Source of the DNA: Chitinivibrio alkaliphilus ACht1
Lineage (GTDB): Bacteria > Fibrobacterota > Chitinivibrionia > Chitinivibrionales > Chitinivibrionaceae
NCBI RefSeq assembly: GCF_000474745.1
Contig: NZ_ASJR01000013.1
Span: 18,669 to 82,668 of the forward strand
DNA length: 64,000 nt
Direction of reading: 5' to 3'
Shown piece by piece: positions 38,187 through 47,149 of the stretch. A model generated the notes under the pieces. That model saw only the letters and a program-made list of their open reading frames with translations. It did not search any database and had not been told where the DNA came from. The first letter of the stretch is position 1. Each line of letters opens with the position of its first letter. The translations under genes and the position numbers were made by a program.

Positions 38187-39794
38187 TTATTTCGACGAAT
38201 GAAAAGTTTTTGCCGCGTGTACAAACCCTGAGAATAGAGGGTGTGGTGCCACAGGGCGGGATTTAAATTCCGGATGAAATTGGACACCCATGAAAAAGGG
38301 GTGGTTGGTGAGCTCTACAATTTCAACAAGGTTTTTCTCCTTGTAGTGACCAGAAAACACCATGCCTTTTTCTTCAAACATATAATAATAGCTATTGCTA
38401 AATTCGAAGCGGTGGCGGTGTCGTTCATGAACCGTATCTTCTCCGTACAGGGTATGAGCGAGGCTTCCCCGTGTCAATTGGCAGGGGTAGGAGCCAAGAC
38501 GCATTGTTCCACCCATCTGCTCAATGGCATGCTGTTCTTCCATGAGGGCGATTACGGCATCTTTTGTTGACTCATTCAGTTCTGTACTATTGGCTTCAGC
38601 AAGGCCCATGACATTACGGGCAAACTCAACCACAGCCATCTGCATGCCAAGGCAGATGCCGAAAAAAGGAACTGACTGTTCACGGGCAAAGCGAATCGCC
38701 TCTATCTTTCCTTCATGACCGCGTTTGCCAAAACCGCCGGGGATAAGAATTCCGTCCATGGATGCAAGGAAGTGTTCTGCGCCGTCAGCTTCAATATCTT
38801 CAGCTTTTATGCTGTGAATATGGATGCGCGCACCATGTTGAGCACCACTATGGTCAAGGGCTTCATGGATAGATTTATACGCATCAATGAGTTCAGAATA
38901 TTTACCTACAACAGCAATATTGATCTCACTGGTTGCATGAGATACATTTGCTGTATATTCACGCCATTTGTCGAGGCTTCGTTTTCCCGAGGCAAGACCA
39001 AAATAGTCGAGTATAATTGTGTCAATATTCTGTTCTGCGTAAGCAAGGGGCACCTGGTAGATCGTTTGATCTACATCAAAGGCCTCAATAACATTATCGC
39101 GGTCAACATTGCAAAAGAGAGAAAGCTTATCCATGACATCTGGCTGTAGATGCTTCTCTGTGCGACAGACCAGCATATCTGGAATTATCCCGATTTCACG
39201 AAGACGACCCACAGAATGCTGGGTTGGTTTTGTTTTTACTTCCCCTGCTTTACTGAGAAAAGGGATGAGAGTTACATGAATAAAGAAGACATTTTTTGCT
39301 CCCTTTTTCAAGCGAAACTGCCGGAGAGCCTCAAGAAAGGGGAGCCCCTCAATGTCGCCAACTGTACCACCAATCTCTGTAATAACAATGTCTACATCTG
39401 AGTTGTCAAAACTATGGATTGCACGACAAATCTCACCGGTAACATGGGGAACCACTTGTACTGTTCCACCCAAAAAGTCGCCACGACGCTCCTTGCGGAG
39501 AATGGAGTCGTAGATTTTTCCCGCCGTAAAATTGCAATATTTATTTGTAGAGACGCCGGTGAATCGTTCGTAATGGCCGAGATCCAGGTCTGTTTCTGTC
39601 CCATCGTCCGTTACGTAGACCTCTCCATGCTCATAGGGGTTCATTGTGCCGGGGTCAACGTTTAAATAGGGGTCAAATTTCTGCAGGATTACTTTCAGTC
39701 CACGGGATTTTAATAAGAGACCGATTGAGGCAGCTGTAATCCCTTTTCCAAGAGATGAAACAACACCACCGGTGATAAAAATATGTTTTGGCAT
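38187..39794 (-). CDS. pyrG: CTP synthase
   Basis: 535 residues. The synthase domain (HIFITGGVVSSLGKGITAA, DPYLNVDPGTMNPYEHGEVY) precedes a class I glutamine amidotransferase domain with the nucleophile in FFGICLGMQMAVVEFARN and the late VQFHPEFKSRP. It aminates UTP to CTP. ATG 39794 has AAGGAG five bases upstream. First gene of pyrG-purF. Confidence 0.97.
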   Translation of the reverse strand: MPKHIFITGGVVSSLGKGITAASIGLLLKSRGLKVILQKFDPYLNVDPGTMNPYEHGEVYVTDDGTETDLDLGHYERFTGVSTNKYCNFTAGKIYDSILRKERRGDFLGGTVQVVPHVTGEICRAIHSFDNSDVDIVITEIGGTVGDIEGLPFLEALRQFRLKKGAKNVFFIHVTLIPFLSKAGEVKTKPTQHSVGRLREIGIIPDMLVCRTEKHLQPDVMDKLSLFCNVDRDNVIEAFDVDQTIYQVPLAYAEQNIDTIILDYFGLASGKRSLDKWREYTANVSHATSEINIAVVGKYSELIDAYKSIHEALDHSGAQHGARIHIHSIKAEDIEADGAEHFLASMDGILIPGGFGKRGHEGKIEAIRFAREQSVPFFGICLGMQMAVVEFARNVMGLAEANSTELNESTKDAVIALMEEQHAIEQMGGTMRLGSYPCQLTRGSLAHTLYGEDTVHERHRHRFEFSNSYYYMFEEKGMVFSGHYKEKNLVEIVELTNHPFFMGVQFHPEFKSRPVAPHPLFSGFVHAAKTFHSSK

Positions 39795-39829
39795 TCTTGC
39801 TCCTTGTGTCCGCAAAGTTGTCTAAAAAT

Positions 39830-39859
39830 AATATCTGCGTACGGTGAGTGCAGTGCCAA
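39830..39859 (-). promoter_or_regulatory. possible promoter of pyrG-purF
   Basis: On the minus strand TTGGCA, 18 bases, GATATT, about 35 bases before the pyrG start. The -35 match is good and the -10 is weaker. Confidence 0.35.
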
Positions 39860-39877
39860 TCTGATTTCTTTTCATAT

Positions 39878-39909
39878 AAAAAAAGGGAAGCTCAAGGCTT
39901 CCCTTTTTT
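39878..39909. terminator. bidirectional terminator
   Basis: GGGAAGC/GCTTCCC with a five-base loop, flanked by an A run on one side and T6 on the other. On the minus strand it ends transcription of the secreted-protein gene at 39931 and separates it from pyrG. Confidence 0.85.
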
Positions 39910-39930
39910 CTGCATGGTCTGTACTTCTTG

Positions 39931-41961
39931 TTATCGTTGAACCGTGAAGGCTCGTACGAAATTGGCAGACTCTCCACCCTTTGAAACTGCACGGAGAATA
40001 TAGGTTCCGTTTGACAGATTATCTGTGGAGATGGAGGCTACGGAGCCACTATTTACAAGGTCCTGGGTCTGTATTAGCTGTCCATTGACAGAGTAAATCA
40101 TGGCGGTTGCAGATTCAATGTTTTGCGGAATCGCAAGATTCACCGCATCTCTATCTACCCGGAGTGAGAAGTTTGTTTCTCCTCGCTGGGTATCAGAAAC
40201 GACAAGGTCTGTGATATCCCGCGTACGACGGTGCGTGCCTTCTACGAAACGCACATTGTGAATCTCAATAGAGCCTTCATCAGCTTCTTGTCCCTGATAG
40301 ACAAAGGCGATATTTTCAATTTCATTAGGGCGGAAGGATTTATCGCGATCTTGACTATTCCACCACGGAAGGGTGAGGTCGTCAAAGGAGATCGTTGCTG
40401 TTTTTGTTTCCCCATTTGTACCGGGAACAGCAACATAAAAGGAGGTTCCGCTCTGCTCGAATTCGTTTGAATCATAGATACGAACCTGAAGCCATTCTAC
40501 TTCTGCCGAGGTTGAGTAGGTAAAGCGAAGGCCATCATATCCATGTCCTTCCGCATTGTACCACTCGCTTTCATCGCGTGCGGTAAACATATTCATGGCA
40601 AGACCGGCATAGGGCTGAATGAGAACCAAGTCTCCATCAGAGGATTCAGTTTCCTCAGTACCACCCAAGACGAAATTCATGTGCAACTCATCAGTTTCAT
40701 CTGTTACTTCGTCAAGGGTAAGCTCGCTACCGGTACTTCCGTATTCATACCACGCGTTGAAGGTTCCTTCATCGTCTTCACCAATGAGGTTGGTGGGACC
40801 CATGTTCCAGATAAGGCTTCCATCCGTACCAAAATCTGTGTTCCATGCATCTTCTTCGGGAAGTTGATCTTCGAAGACAGGAGTGTAGTCTGATATGGTA
40901 ATGTTGTCGATGTAGAGAGTTACTTCTTCACCGCTTACTACACTGTTAATTGAAGAGGTGTGAGCATCTCCAGTTCGAACTTCCACAGACCACTGAAGGC
41001 GTTCGGCACGATCCCAGCGAGGTGCTGCTTCTGCCCACTCTGCAAAGGTCTCTGCATCAGGAGCTTCAAAGCCGAAGAAATGACGCTCGGGGTTATCTTC
41101 TCCGTCACGCTGTACCCATTCAATATCTCCTTCTTCATCAATCTCTGGTTCCCAGATATCTCCTCGTGATGCCCACGCATGATCGAGGCGGAATCGAGAT
41201 GGATCATGATTGTCCTCATCAAAATATTTAACACTATCATGCTCATGCTCAAGAACAATATCGTAGCGCTGCCACTCAGGGCCAACTTCAATGTTTACAC
41301 TGTATGACCAGTCACGAAAATCAAAAAGCTTTTGTGCGGTACCCACGGAAAATTCAACCACAAGATCTTCCTCAAAGAGCTCTGCTTCGTCTGGCAGGTC
41401 TGCCTTTGCGTAGAAGCTAATAGTCATGCCTTCTTCAAGAATTGCGTATTGTCCTGTAGGTTTAAGCCCCGTACCAATACCGACAAAGTTATTGTAACGC
41501 AGATCGTCGTGGTGATCATATTGAGGGCGAACTTCTTCGTCTATGATAAAAGAGGCGGAAAAACCGCGTCCGCCGTCATACCCAATCCCGTCAGCTGCCA
41601 CTACAGAGGGGTAATTTTTAGATATCTCATGGATGTGAGTTCCGCCGGGAAGATACGTCGTGTCATACCCAACTTCACCGATCTCCATTCCGCTAATATG
41701 GGTAAACCGTGATGATCCGCCTTCAAGCATGCCGTTTTCATCGTTGTAATATCCAGCATCATCATCCCATGAAGATGCTTTCCATGACGGTGTTCCGTCG
41801 TCGTACAAATACCATGCACCGTTATTGTAGTTCATGACGTCGGAACCGCCGTCGCGGTTTTCGAAATCGTCAAGGACATACTCGGATGCAAAGGCAGAGC
41901 CCGCAACAAGGCATAAGCCTGTTAGGAGCGCAAGTCCGTTTTTCATTGAGCGATTACGCAT
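39931..41961 (-). CDS. large acidic secreted protein with CBM-like modules and T9SS-type C-terminal domain
   Basis: 676 residues. A signal peptide (about 1-26) is followed by very acidic beta-rich sequence. VLDDFENRDGG and NGAWYLYDDGTPS at the N-terminus resemble CBM11/CIA30-type binding modules, and a second similar segment begins near residue 375. The last 80 residues (PQNIESATAMIYSVNGQLIQ, LSNGTYILRAVSKGGE, VRAFTVQR) look like a T9SS sorting domain. It would be exported and fixed to the cell surface or released. AGGAG lies six bases before ATG 41961. It is a single-gene unit. No catalytic motif is recognised. Confidence 0.75.
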   Translation of the reverse strand: MRNRSMKNGLALLTGLCLVAGSAFASEYVLDDFENRDGGSDVMNYNNGAWYLYDDGTPSWKASSWDDDAGYYNDENGMLEGGSSRFTHISGMEIGEVGYDTTYLPGGTHIHEISKNYPSVVAADGIGYDGGRGFSASFIIDEEVRPQYDHHDDLRYNNFVGIGTGLKPTGQYAILEEGMTISFYAKADLPDEAELFEEDLVVEFSVGTAQKLFDFRDWSYSVNIEVGPEWQRYDIVLEHEHDSVKYFDEDNHDPSRFRLDHAWASRGDIWEPEIDEEGDIEWVQRDGEDNPERHFFGFEAPDAETFAEWAEAAPRWDRAERLQWSVEVRTGDAHTSSINSVVSGEEVTLYIDNITISDYTPVFEDQLPEEDAWNTDFGTDGSLIWNMGPTNLIGEDDEGTFNAWYEYGSTGSELTLDEVTDETDELHMNFVLGGTEETESSDGDLVLIQPYAGLAMNMFTARDESEWYNAEGHGYDGLRFTYSTSAEVEWLQVRIYDSNEFEQSGTSFYVAVPGTNGETKTATISFDDLTLPWWNSQDRDKSFRPNEIENIAFVYQGQEADEGSIEIHNVRFVEGTHRRTRDITDLVVSDTQRGETNFSLRVDRDAVNLAIPQNIESATAMIYSVNGQLIQTQDLVNSGSVASISTDNLSNGTYILRAVSKGGESANFVRAFTVQR

Positions 41962-42161
41962 AATTTCTCCTCGAGTTTATAAATGAAACACATTCTCTCT
42001 CTTAAATATATAAAAAAACTTAAAAACTTCTGTATATATTTTGTATTATCTAGCACCATTGTCATATTTGTATGTCTATTTGTTCCTTGTCTTTTTTCCT
42101 GAATTGGTGAAATGTTTTCCAGTTTAGCCTATTTCTTTTCACATTTCAAGCTTTTTTTACT

Positions 42162-42205
42162 CCTCACATAGAAAGAACGGTCTTTCCTTCGTTCTCTCCG
42201 TGAGG
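42162..42205. other. nested hairpin in intergenic region
   Basis: Outer arms CCTCAC/GTGAGG (42162-42167 and 42200-42205) enclose inner arms AGAACG/CGTTCT (42174-42179 and 42190-42195). It could be a small-RNA element or a DNA-level control site. There is no T tail, so it is not a normal terminator. Confidence 0.35.
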
Positions 42206-42303
42206 ATGTCTCTGTTTTGTTGACATTTTTCCATGTGTTCTATTCGGAATGTTTTTTCCGGAAAATAGCAAGTATGGGAAAGGTCTTTTTTTTAAAGTAA
42301 TGG

Positions 42304-42332
42304 GTGGCAATATGTGGGCAGTATGCTATACT
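42304..42332 (+). promoter_or_regulatory. possible cheV promoter
   Basis: GTGGCA, 17 bases, TATACT, ending 38 bases before the cheV start. It shares four of six bases with the -35 consensus. Confidence 0.3.
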
Positions 42333-42369
42333 AACCTACGTGTTCTATTTACTCTGCGAAGAGGGTGTA

Positions 42370-43287
42370 ATGTTTACAGAAAAAAAAGAGGATATTCTCT
42401 TAGAGTCCGGCACAAACGAAGTGGAATTTCTCGTTGTGGAAGTACAGGGGCAGCTTTTTGGCATAAATGTGGCGAAGGTGCGTTCCATTCAACAATATTT
42501 TCCCGATAAAGTAACCCCGATTCCTGATAGTCATCCCGCGGTGTTGGGTATGTGGCGGGAACGAAAAGAGACGATTAATCTCATCGATTTAGCAGGGGCC
42601 ATCGGCAAAGAAAAAGTACAGGAATATGAACGGGAGATAATCGTTGTTACTGAATTTAATGCGGTGGTAAACAGCTTCTTAGTACAGGGTGTCCGCCGAA
42701 TTTATCGTATTTCTTGGGATAATCTCACCCCGGTGAGTGAGTTTTCTTCTACCAATTCTCATGTCACTGGGTCGGTGTATATTGATGATACGGAGATCAT
42801 GATACTTGATCTGGAACAGATTATTTCCCAGATATATCCGGACATGATTATTGAAAAACCACAGAAAGCGGTGAGTGATCCGGATCGTCATAAAACACGT
42901 GAGCAGTTATTTGTGCTTTTTGCTGAAGACTCAAAGTTGATTCGCAGCAGTGTGGCAGAGCAACTTGTGGAAGGAGGGTTCTCATCTTTAGAATCCTTTG
43001 AAAACGGTTTGGATCTTTTTGAATATCTTCGAAAAGAGTTTGCAACTATCTCCGCAACACATCGCGTGGTCATTCTCACTGACATAGAAATGCCGAAAAT
43101 GGATGGACTCACCTTAACCAAGCGAGTTCGTGAAGACTTTCCCGATGCAGATATTCCTGTTATTGTGTTTTCCAGCTTGATAAATCAGCAGATGATTGAG
43201 AAGTGCAAAAGTGTTGGGGCTGATCGATACATTGCCAAGCCAAGTTATACACAACTGATGAATTGTATTGATGAGTTTTGCAATTAG
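42370..43287 (+). CDS. cheV: chemotaxis protein CheV (CheW-receiver fusion)
   Basis: 305 residues. The CheW-like domain (about 15-165; EFLVVEVQGQLFGINVAKV and PAVLGMWRERKETINLIDLA) couples receptors to the CheA kinase. The C-terminal receiver (about 185-305) has LTDIEMPKMDG and the lysine motif YIAKPSY. No CheA, CheY or receptor gene lies in the window. ATG 42370 has GAGGG six bases upstream; an ATG-like start at 42304 is rejected. Confidence 0.9.
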   Translation: MFTEKKEDILLESGTNEVEFLVVEVQGQLFGINVAKVRSIQQYFPDKVTPIPDSHPAVLGMWRERKETINLIDLAGAIGKEKVQEYEREIIVVTEFNAVVNSFLVQGVRRIYRISWDNLTPVSEFSSTNSHVTGSVYIDDTEIMILDLEQIISQIYPDMIIEKPQKAVSDPDRHKTREQLFVLFAEDSKLIRSSVAEQLVEGGFSSLESFENGLDLFEYLRKEFATISATHRVVILTDIEMPKMDGLTLTKRVREDFPDADIPVIVFSSLINQQMIEKCKSVGADRYIAKPSYTQLMNCIDEFCN

Positions 43288-43340
43288 GGTGGAGATAAGC
43301 TATTTTATAAATCTATACTATAATGAAAGGCCTACCACCC

Positions 43341-43688
43341 ATGTTTGGACGAGGATCACGTACAAATAAACAGGACATGCACCGAGAGTTGTTTAAAAAG
43401 CAGCAACAGGTTCAGCAGGTATATCAAAAGCGATTGTCTGGCAAAAACATTAATGCCTTAAACACGTTTCTCTCCTCAGGAAAACAGCCAGGGTCTGCGG
43501 AGTTTTTTAAACTGCATCCCCTCGTGCAGGAGGTTGTGCTGAAACTCAATCTCACCAGTATTGATGTTATGGCAAAGCACACGAGAAATCCTATTAAAAA
43601 AGGGGTCTTCCTTTTACAAAAAGCGATGTTTAAGCGGCTTGCGCGGGGAAATCAGAAGAAGAGAACCCCGAAAAAGAAGAAGAAATAG
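43341..43688 (+). CDS. small basic protein of unknown function
   Basis: 115 residues, strongly basic, ending in a lysine-rich tail (KKRTPKKKKK). The rest is probably helical (RELFKKQQQVQQVYQKRL) with no membrane segment. A TATACT/TATAAT cluster just upstream makes ATG 43341 more likely than ATG 43323. The amidotransferase gene starts directly after its stop. I recognise no family; nucleic-acid or acidic-partner binding is only a guess from charge. Confidence 0.55.
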   Translation: MFGRGSRTNKQDMHRELFKKQQQVQQVYQKRLSGKNINALNTFLSSGKQPGSAEFFKLHPLVQEVVLKLNLTSIDVMAKHTRNPIKKGVFLLQKAMFKRLARGNQKKRTPKKKKK

Positions 43689-44459
43689 ATGTGTCAGCTT
43701 CTTGGTATGAGCGCCAATACGCCCACGGATATCCGCTTTTCATTTTCTGGGTTACGGGTCCGCGGTGGAGAGCGAGGACCTCATCGTGACGGGTATGGCC
43801 TCTGCCTCTATCGGCAACGCGGAGTGCAGGCGTTTCATGACTTTCTTCCGGCATCGCAATCAGACCTTGCGGTGCTTTTGGAACGACTTCCTATTAAAGC
43901 GGATGTGGCCCTTGGACATATTCGTCAAGCAAATGTGGGGGTTGTTTCCCTAGTAAATACTCATCCCTTTATTCGCGAATGGCGGGGGAGGTATTGGTCC
44001 TTTGCTCATAACGGACAGTTTCGTGGTTCTAAAGGGCTTCCTCAGACATACTACACTCCTGTAGGAACCACTGATTCGGAAGCGGGGTTCTGTTGGATTA
44101 TGAATCAGTTGCGGGCTCTTGCGCGGCCTCCCGGGGAAAAACGTCTCTGTACGCTCCTACACCAATTTTTTCAAGATCTTGATACGCGGGGCATATTTAA
44201 CGCCATGCTTACCGATGGAGATCGTTTTTTTACGTACTGCTCTAAGAGTTTGTACTGGATTACGCGTCGTGCCCCCTTTGGCCAGGCAAAACTGGTTGAT
44301 CGTGATATGATGGTTGATTTCTCTAGGGAGACGACTCCTCGCGATGTGGTAACTCTTATCGCCACTGAACCGCTTACAGAAGATGAGGCGTGGACTGCCA
44401 TGCAACCGGGAGAGCTGATTCTTTGGAAAAACGGTGAGATTGTATGGCGAGGCGTATGA
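43689..44459 (+). CDS. class II glutamine amidotransferase family protein (YafJ-like)
   Basis: 256 residues. The N-terminal Cys2 (MCQLLGMSANTPTDIRFSF) is the family nucleophile position, followed by PHRDGYGLCLY, ALGHIRQANVG and YWSFAHNGQFRG, the usual Ntn amidotransferase signatures. No synthase domain is attached, as in YafJ. It could release ammonia from glutamine or a gamma-glutamyl compound; substrate unknown. The start is immediately after the previous stop. Confidence 0.85.
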   Translation: MCQLLGMSANTPTDIRFSFSGLRVRGGERGPHRDGYGLCLYRQRGVQAFHDFLPASQSDLAVLLERLPIKADVALGHIRQANVGVVSLVNTHPFIREWRGRYWSFAHNGQFRGSKGLPQTYYTPVGTTDSEAGFCWIMNQLRALARPPGEKRLCTLLHQFFQDLDTRGIFNAMLTDGDRFFTYCSKSLYWITRRAPFGQAKLVDRDMMVDFSRETTPRDVVTLIATEPLTEDEAWTAMQPGELILWKNGEIVWRGV

Positions 44460-44612
44460 TTACGCATCATCAGGGTGCGTATGCCGCCATGCCCGAGCGT
44501 ATTGACGTATCCATAAGAAGGCTGCTGTATTAAGGTCCACTGTCTTGTTTTGAAAACGAGACAGAAAAAGCTGATACTTTTTTATTTCTGTTAATTGCGC
44601 CATATTATCCAT
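44460..44612 (-). CDS. 50-residue small protein
   Basis: A small frame on the minus strand, short enough to be missed by most gene finders. It starts at ATG 44612 with GGGGG four bases upstream and stops at TAA 44460. It contains LTEIKKYQLFLSRFQN and AAFLWIRQYARAWRHTHP, i.e. an amphipathic helix rich in aromatic and basic residues. It abuts the end of the amidotransferase gene. Function unknown. Confidence 0.5.
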   Translation of the reverse strand: MDNMAQLTEIKKYQLFLSRFQNKTVDLNTAAFLWIRQYARAWRHTHPDDA

Positions 44613-44702
44613 AATTCCCCCTATAAAAACATCCCTGTTTTTTTATATATATATCGGCAATTATGTATTTTGCCTTGAGTAAAAGTAATGAACGAGGGGC
44701 GT

Positions 44703-45130
44703 ATGTTTTTTTGTACCTATCAACGTGGAGGTGCTCAGGAGGATGAGTATGCCTTTTCCGGTGCGATTGATGCAGACTCTTTTTCTGCCCTTTTTTCAGG
44801 CCTTGACTGGCGTGAGGAGCATGAGAAGTGGCGGAGGAATACCTCTGGATCAGAGCCAACGGTGTCAGTTGTGAACAGAGAGAAAAAATCTCTTCTCTGG
44901 GTTTCATGTCTTCCCGATTCTGCAGATGTCTTTCTTCTTGGGTTGGTTCGTACGCTCCCGCGGCGTTTTGGGAGAATACTTCCCCTTAGCACACGAACCA
45001 AGAAGAAAAAATAACCGTTATTACCGATGATGCAGGGGTTGTACAAGATTGCTTTTCTGCCTTTTTCCGGGAAGAAGAAACCTATGTCTATGCACGATTA
45101 TTTCAGCTTCCCCGGGCGGTTTCTTCATAA
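44703..45130 (+). CDS. unknown protein, apparent frameshift
   Basis: The frame as read ends at 45014 in a lysine run. Adding one base to the A6 run at 45006-45011 continues it as KKKITVITDDAGVVQDCFSA and ARLFQLPRAVSS to a stop at 45130, giving 142 residues. The start ATG 44703 has GAGGGG four bases upstream. tyrA begins 26 bases later, so the two are probably co-transcribed. I do not recognise the family. Confidence 0.5.
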
Positions 45131-45156
45131 GTATGCAAACAGTTTTAGGAGTACCA

Positions 45157-46266
45157 ATGGTGTCAGTTCAACGTGTTATTATTTATAGTGTGGGACTCTT
45201 AGGAGGTTCCTTGGGTGCGGCCTTAAAGCAGAGTGGGTTTTCCGGTGAAATTATTGGGGTTTCCTCTCCACGAGGGCAAGATACTGCTCTGAAAGCAGGA
45301 GTAATTGACCGGGCTGTGGGCTATGAGAGTCTCCCCACTTTATTGCAGGAAAATGACCTGCTCTTTCTTTGTTCACCCATTACAGGAATTATTGCTGCCT
45401 TGGAACAACTGGGACAGATTGATCTTCCACGGGGAGTGATTATAAGCGATGTGGGGAGCACGAAGTCAACCATTGTTTCAACGGCCAGAACGGTACTGCC
45501 TTCGCATGTAACCTTTGTGGGGGGCCATCCCATGACCGGCTCAGAAAAATCGGGGCCGCTTCACTCGGATCCTCTCCTTTTTGAAAATGCCCTCTATGTT
45601 CTTACTCCTGAAACTCCCCAGGAAGAAGAAATTTCGGATTTCCTCGAGGTGTTTTTGCGCACACATACGGGAGCGCAAATATCTCGTTTTTCCCCGAAAA
45701 CGCATGATACAATTGCGGCTACAATCAGTCATGTGCCCCATATTATTGCTGTTGGATTGGTTGATCTGGCCAGAAAAATAAACTATGAAGTTCCGGGGAC
45801 ACTCTCCCTTGCTGCGGGAGGATTTAAATCTGTGACGCGCATTGCCTCTTCTCCCTATGCGATGTGGCGTGATATTTTTGCTACCAATAAACGCGCCGTA
45901 TGTCGCATCCTCTCACAATATTGCGGCATTCTTGAAGAGATGCGATTGGAGCTCATGGATGACGCCTTGGAAGATCGGTTTACCACGGCTAAGGATGTAC
46001 GGGCTCGCCTGCGGGGTGATCGGAAAGGTTTTGCTGCTCCCTTGCATGAGATTCAGGTTGTGGCCGCTGATGAGCCGGGGTTTCTTGCGCGTATGACCCA
46101 GGTAATATCTGCAGCACATATCAATATTCGTGATATTGAACTTTTAAAGGTGCGTGAGGGGGAAGCAGGAACGTTTATGCTTGCCTTTGAATCTTCCCGT
46201 GAAGCACACCGGGCGGTGGCGGCGCTGCGGGAGGCGTCTTTTTCTGCACGGTGCGTCGGAGAGTAG
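45157..46266 (+). CDS. tyrA: prephenate dehydrogenase with ACT domain
   Basis: 369 residues. The NAD-binding N-terminus (IIYSVGLLGGSLGAALKQSG), DVGSTKSTIV, FVGGHPMTGSEKSGP and SHVPHIIAVGL are TyrA signatures. The last 75 residues are an ACT domain (VVAADEPGFLARMTQVISAA), probably for tyrosine feedback. It converts prephenate to 4-hydroxyphenylpyruvate. ATG 45157 has AGGAG six bases upstream. nadK follows after four bases. Confidence 0.92.
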   Translation: MVSVQRVIIYSVGLLGGSLGAALKQSGFSGEIIGVSSPRGQDTALKAGVIDRAVGYESLPTLLQENDLLFLCSPITGIIAALEQLGQIDLPRGVIISDVGSTKSTIVSTARTVLPSHVTFVGGHPMTGSEKSGPLHSDPLLFENALYVLTPETPQEEEISDFLEVFLRTHTGAQISRFSPKTHDTIAATISHVPHIIAVGLVDLARKINYEVPGTLSLAAGGFKSVTRIASSPYAMWRDIFATNKRAVCRILSQYCGILEEMRLELMDDALEDRFTTAKDVRARLRGDRKGFAAPLHEIQVVAADEPGFLARMTQVISAAHINIRDIELLKVREGEAGTFMLAFESSREAHRAVAALREASFSARCVGE

Positions 46267-46270
46267 GCCT

Positions 46271-47149
46271 ATGAAAACAATTGGCATTGTACTTTTTAAG
46301 AAAAATCATGATTCCAAAAAAATTTTACAGCGCCTTGCTGCGTGGGCTGCAACGGGGGGAGTGCAGCTTGTTCTGCATCATGAAGCGCCCGTGGACAGTA
46401 CTGTTCATACCGGGTTTCCCATGGCATCATCGGAAGAAGAGTTTTTAAACGCGGTTGAGATGGTTATTTCCGTTGGGGGAGATGGGACCTTTCTTACGGC
46501 GGCTCATATCGTGAAATTTACGCACATTCCTCTCATGGGGATTAACCTGGGGCATCTTGGTTTTTTGGCAAATATTGAGATGTTTGAAGTTGAGAGATGT
46601 CTTGATCAGGTTGTTCGCCGTGAATATACCACGGTTGAACGTATGGTTCTTGATGTGCAGGTGTATCGAGCGGGAGAACGAATCCATTCTATGTATGCTT
46701 TAAATGATACCTATATTAATCGCATTGTGCCTCGTATGATCTCTGTTTCTCTGTGGTATAACGATTCATATATTACCGATTACGTCGCCGATGGGCTTAT
46801 TATAGCTACTCCCGGAGGGTCTACGGCATACTCTCTTTCTGCAGGTGGGCCCATTGTAGATCCCTCCCTTAAGGCCTATCTTATTACACCAATCTGTCCG
46901 CACTCATTGAATGAACGGCCCATTGTTCTTTCTGCACGGCGGCAGCTCCGTCTTCAGGTAAACTCTAAAAATCCTGGTATGATTTTTAGTGCAGATGGTA
47001 TTTCCTCGGTTGAACTGCGCGCAAAGGATGAGATGTATATTTCATACAGCGGGAAGTGTGCACGTCTCATGGAATTTCGGCAGCACTCCTATTTTGATAC
47101 ATTAAAAAATAAGTTGAACTGGAGTGGTTCCGGTACAAAGGAGGAGTAA
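46271..47149 (+). CDS. nadK: NAD kinase
   Basis: 292 residues. The GGDGT motif (VISVGGDGTFLTAAH), GINLGHLGFLA, NDTYINR and ATPGGSTAYSLSAGGPI are NadK hallmarks. It phosphorylates NAD to NADP. ATG 46271 is the family start; the longer frame runs back inside tyrA. Its stop overlaps the recN start (TAATG). Confidence 0.96.
   Translation: MKTIGIVLFKKNHDSKKILQRLAAWAATGGVQLVLHHEAPVDSTVHTGFPMASSEEEFLNAVEMVISVGGDGTFLTAAHIVKFTHIPLMGINLGHLGFLANIEMFEVERCLDQVVRREYTTVERMVLDVQVYRAGERIHSMYALNDTYINRIVPRMISVSLWYNDSYITDYVADGLIIATPGGSTAYSLSAGGPIVDPSLKAYLITPICPHSLNERPIVLSARRQLRLQVNSKNPGMIFSADGISSVELRAKDEMYISYSGKCARLMEFRQHSYFDTLKNKLNWSGSGTKEE

Larger units (their letters stand above)
41962..42369. other. AT-rich intergenic region, possible leader of cheV
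   Basis: About 400 bases between two divergent genes, with no credible open frame. It contains a nested hairpin (42162-42205), a perfect TTGACA at 42220-42225 without a good partner at normal spacing, and a -10-like TATACT at 42327-42332 shortly before cheV. Confidence 0.4.

Noticed and set aside
42220..42225. perfect TTGACA as the cheV -35 element
   Set aside because: No acceptable -10 box lies 16-18 bases downstream.
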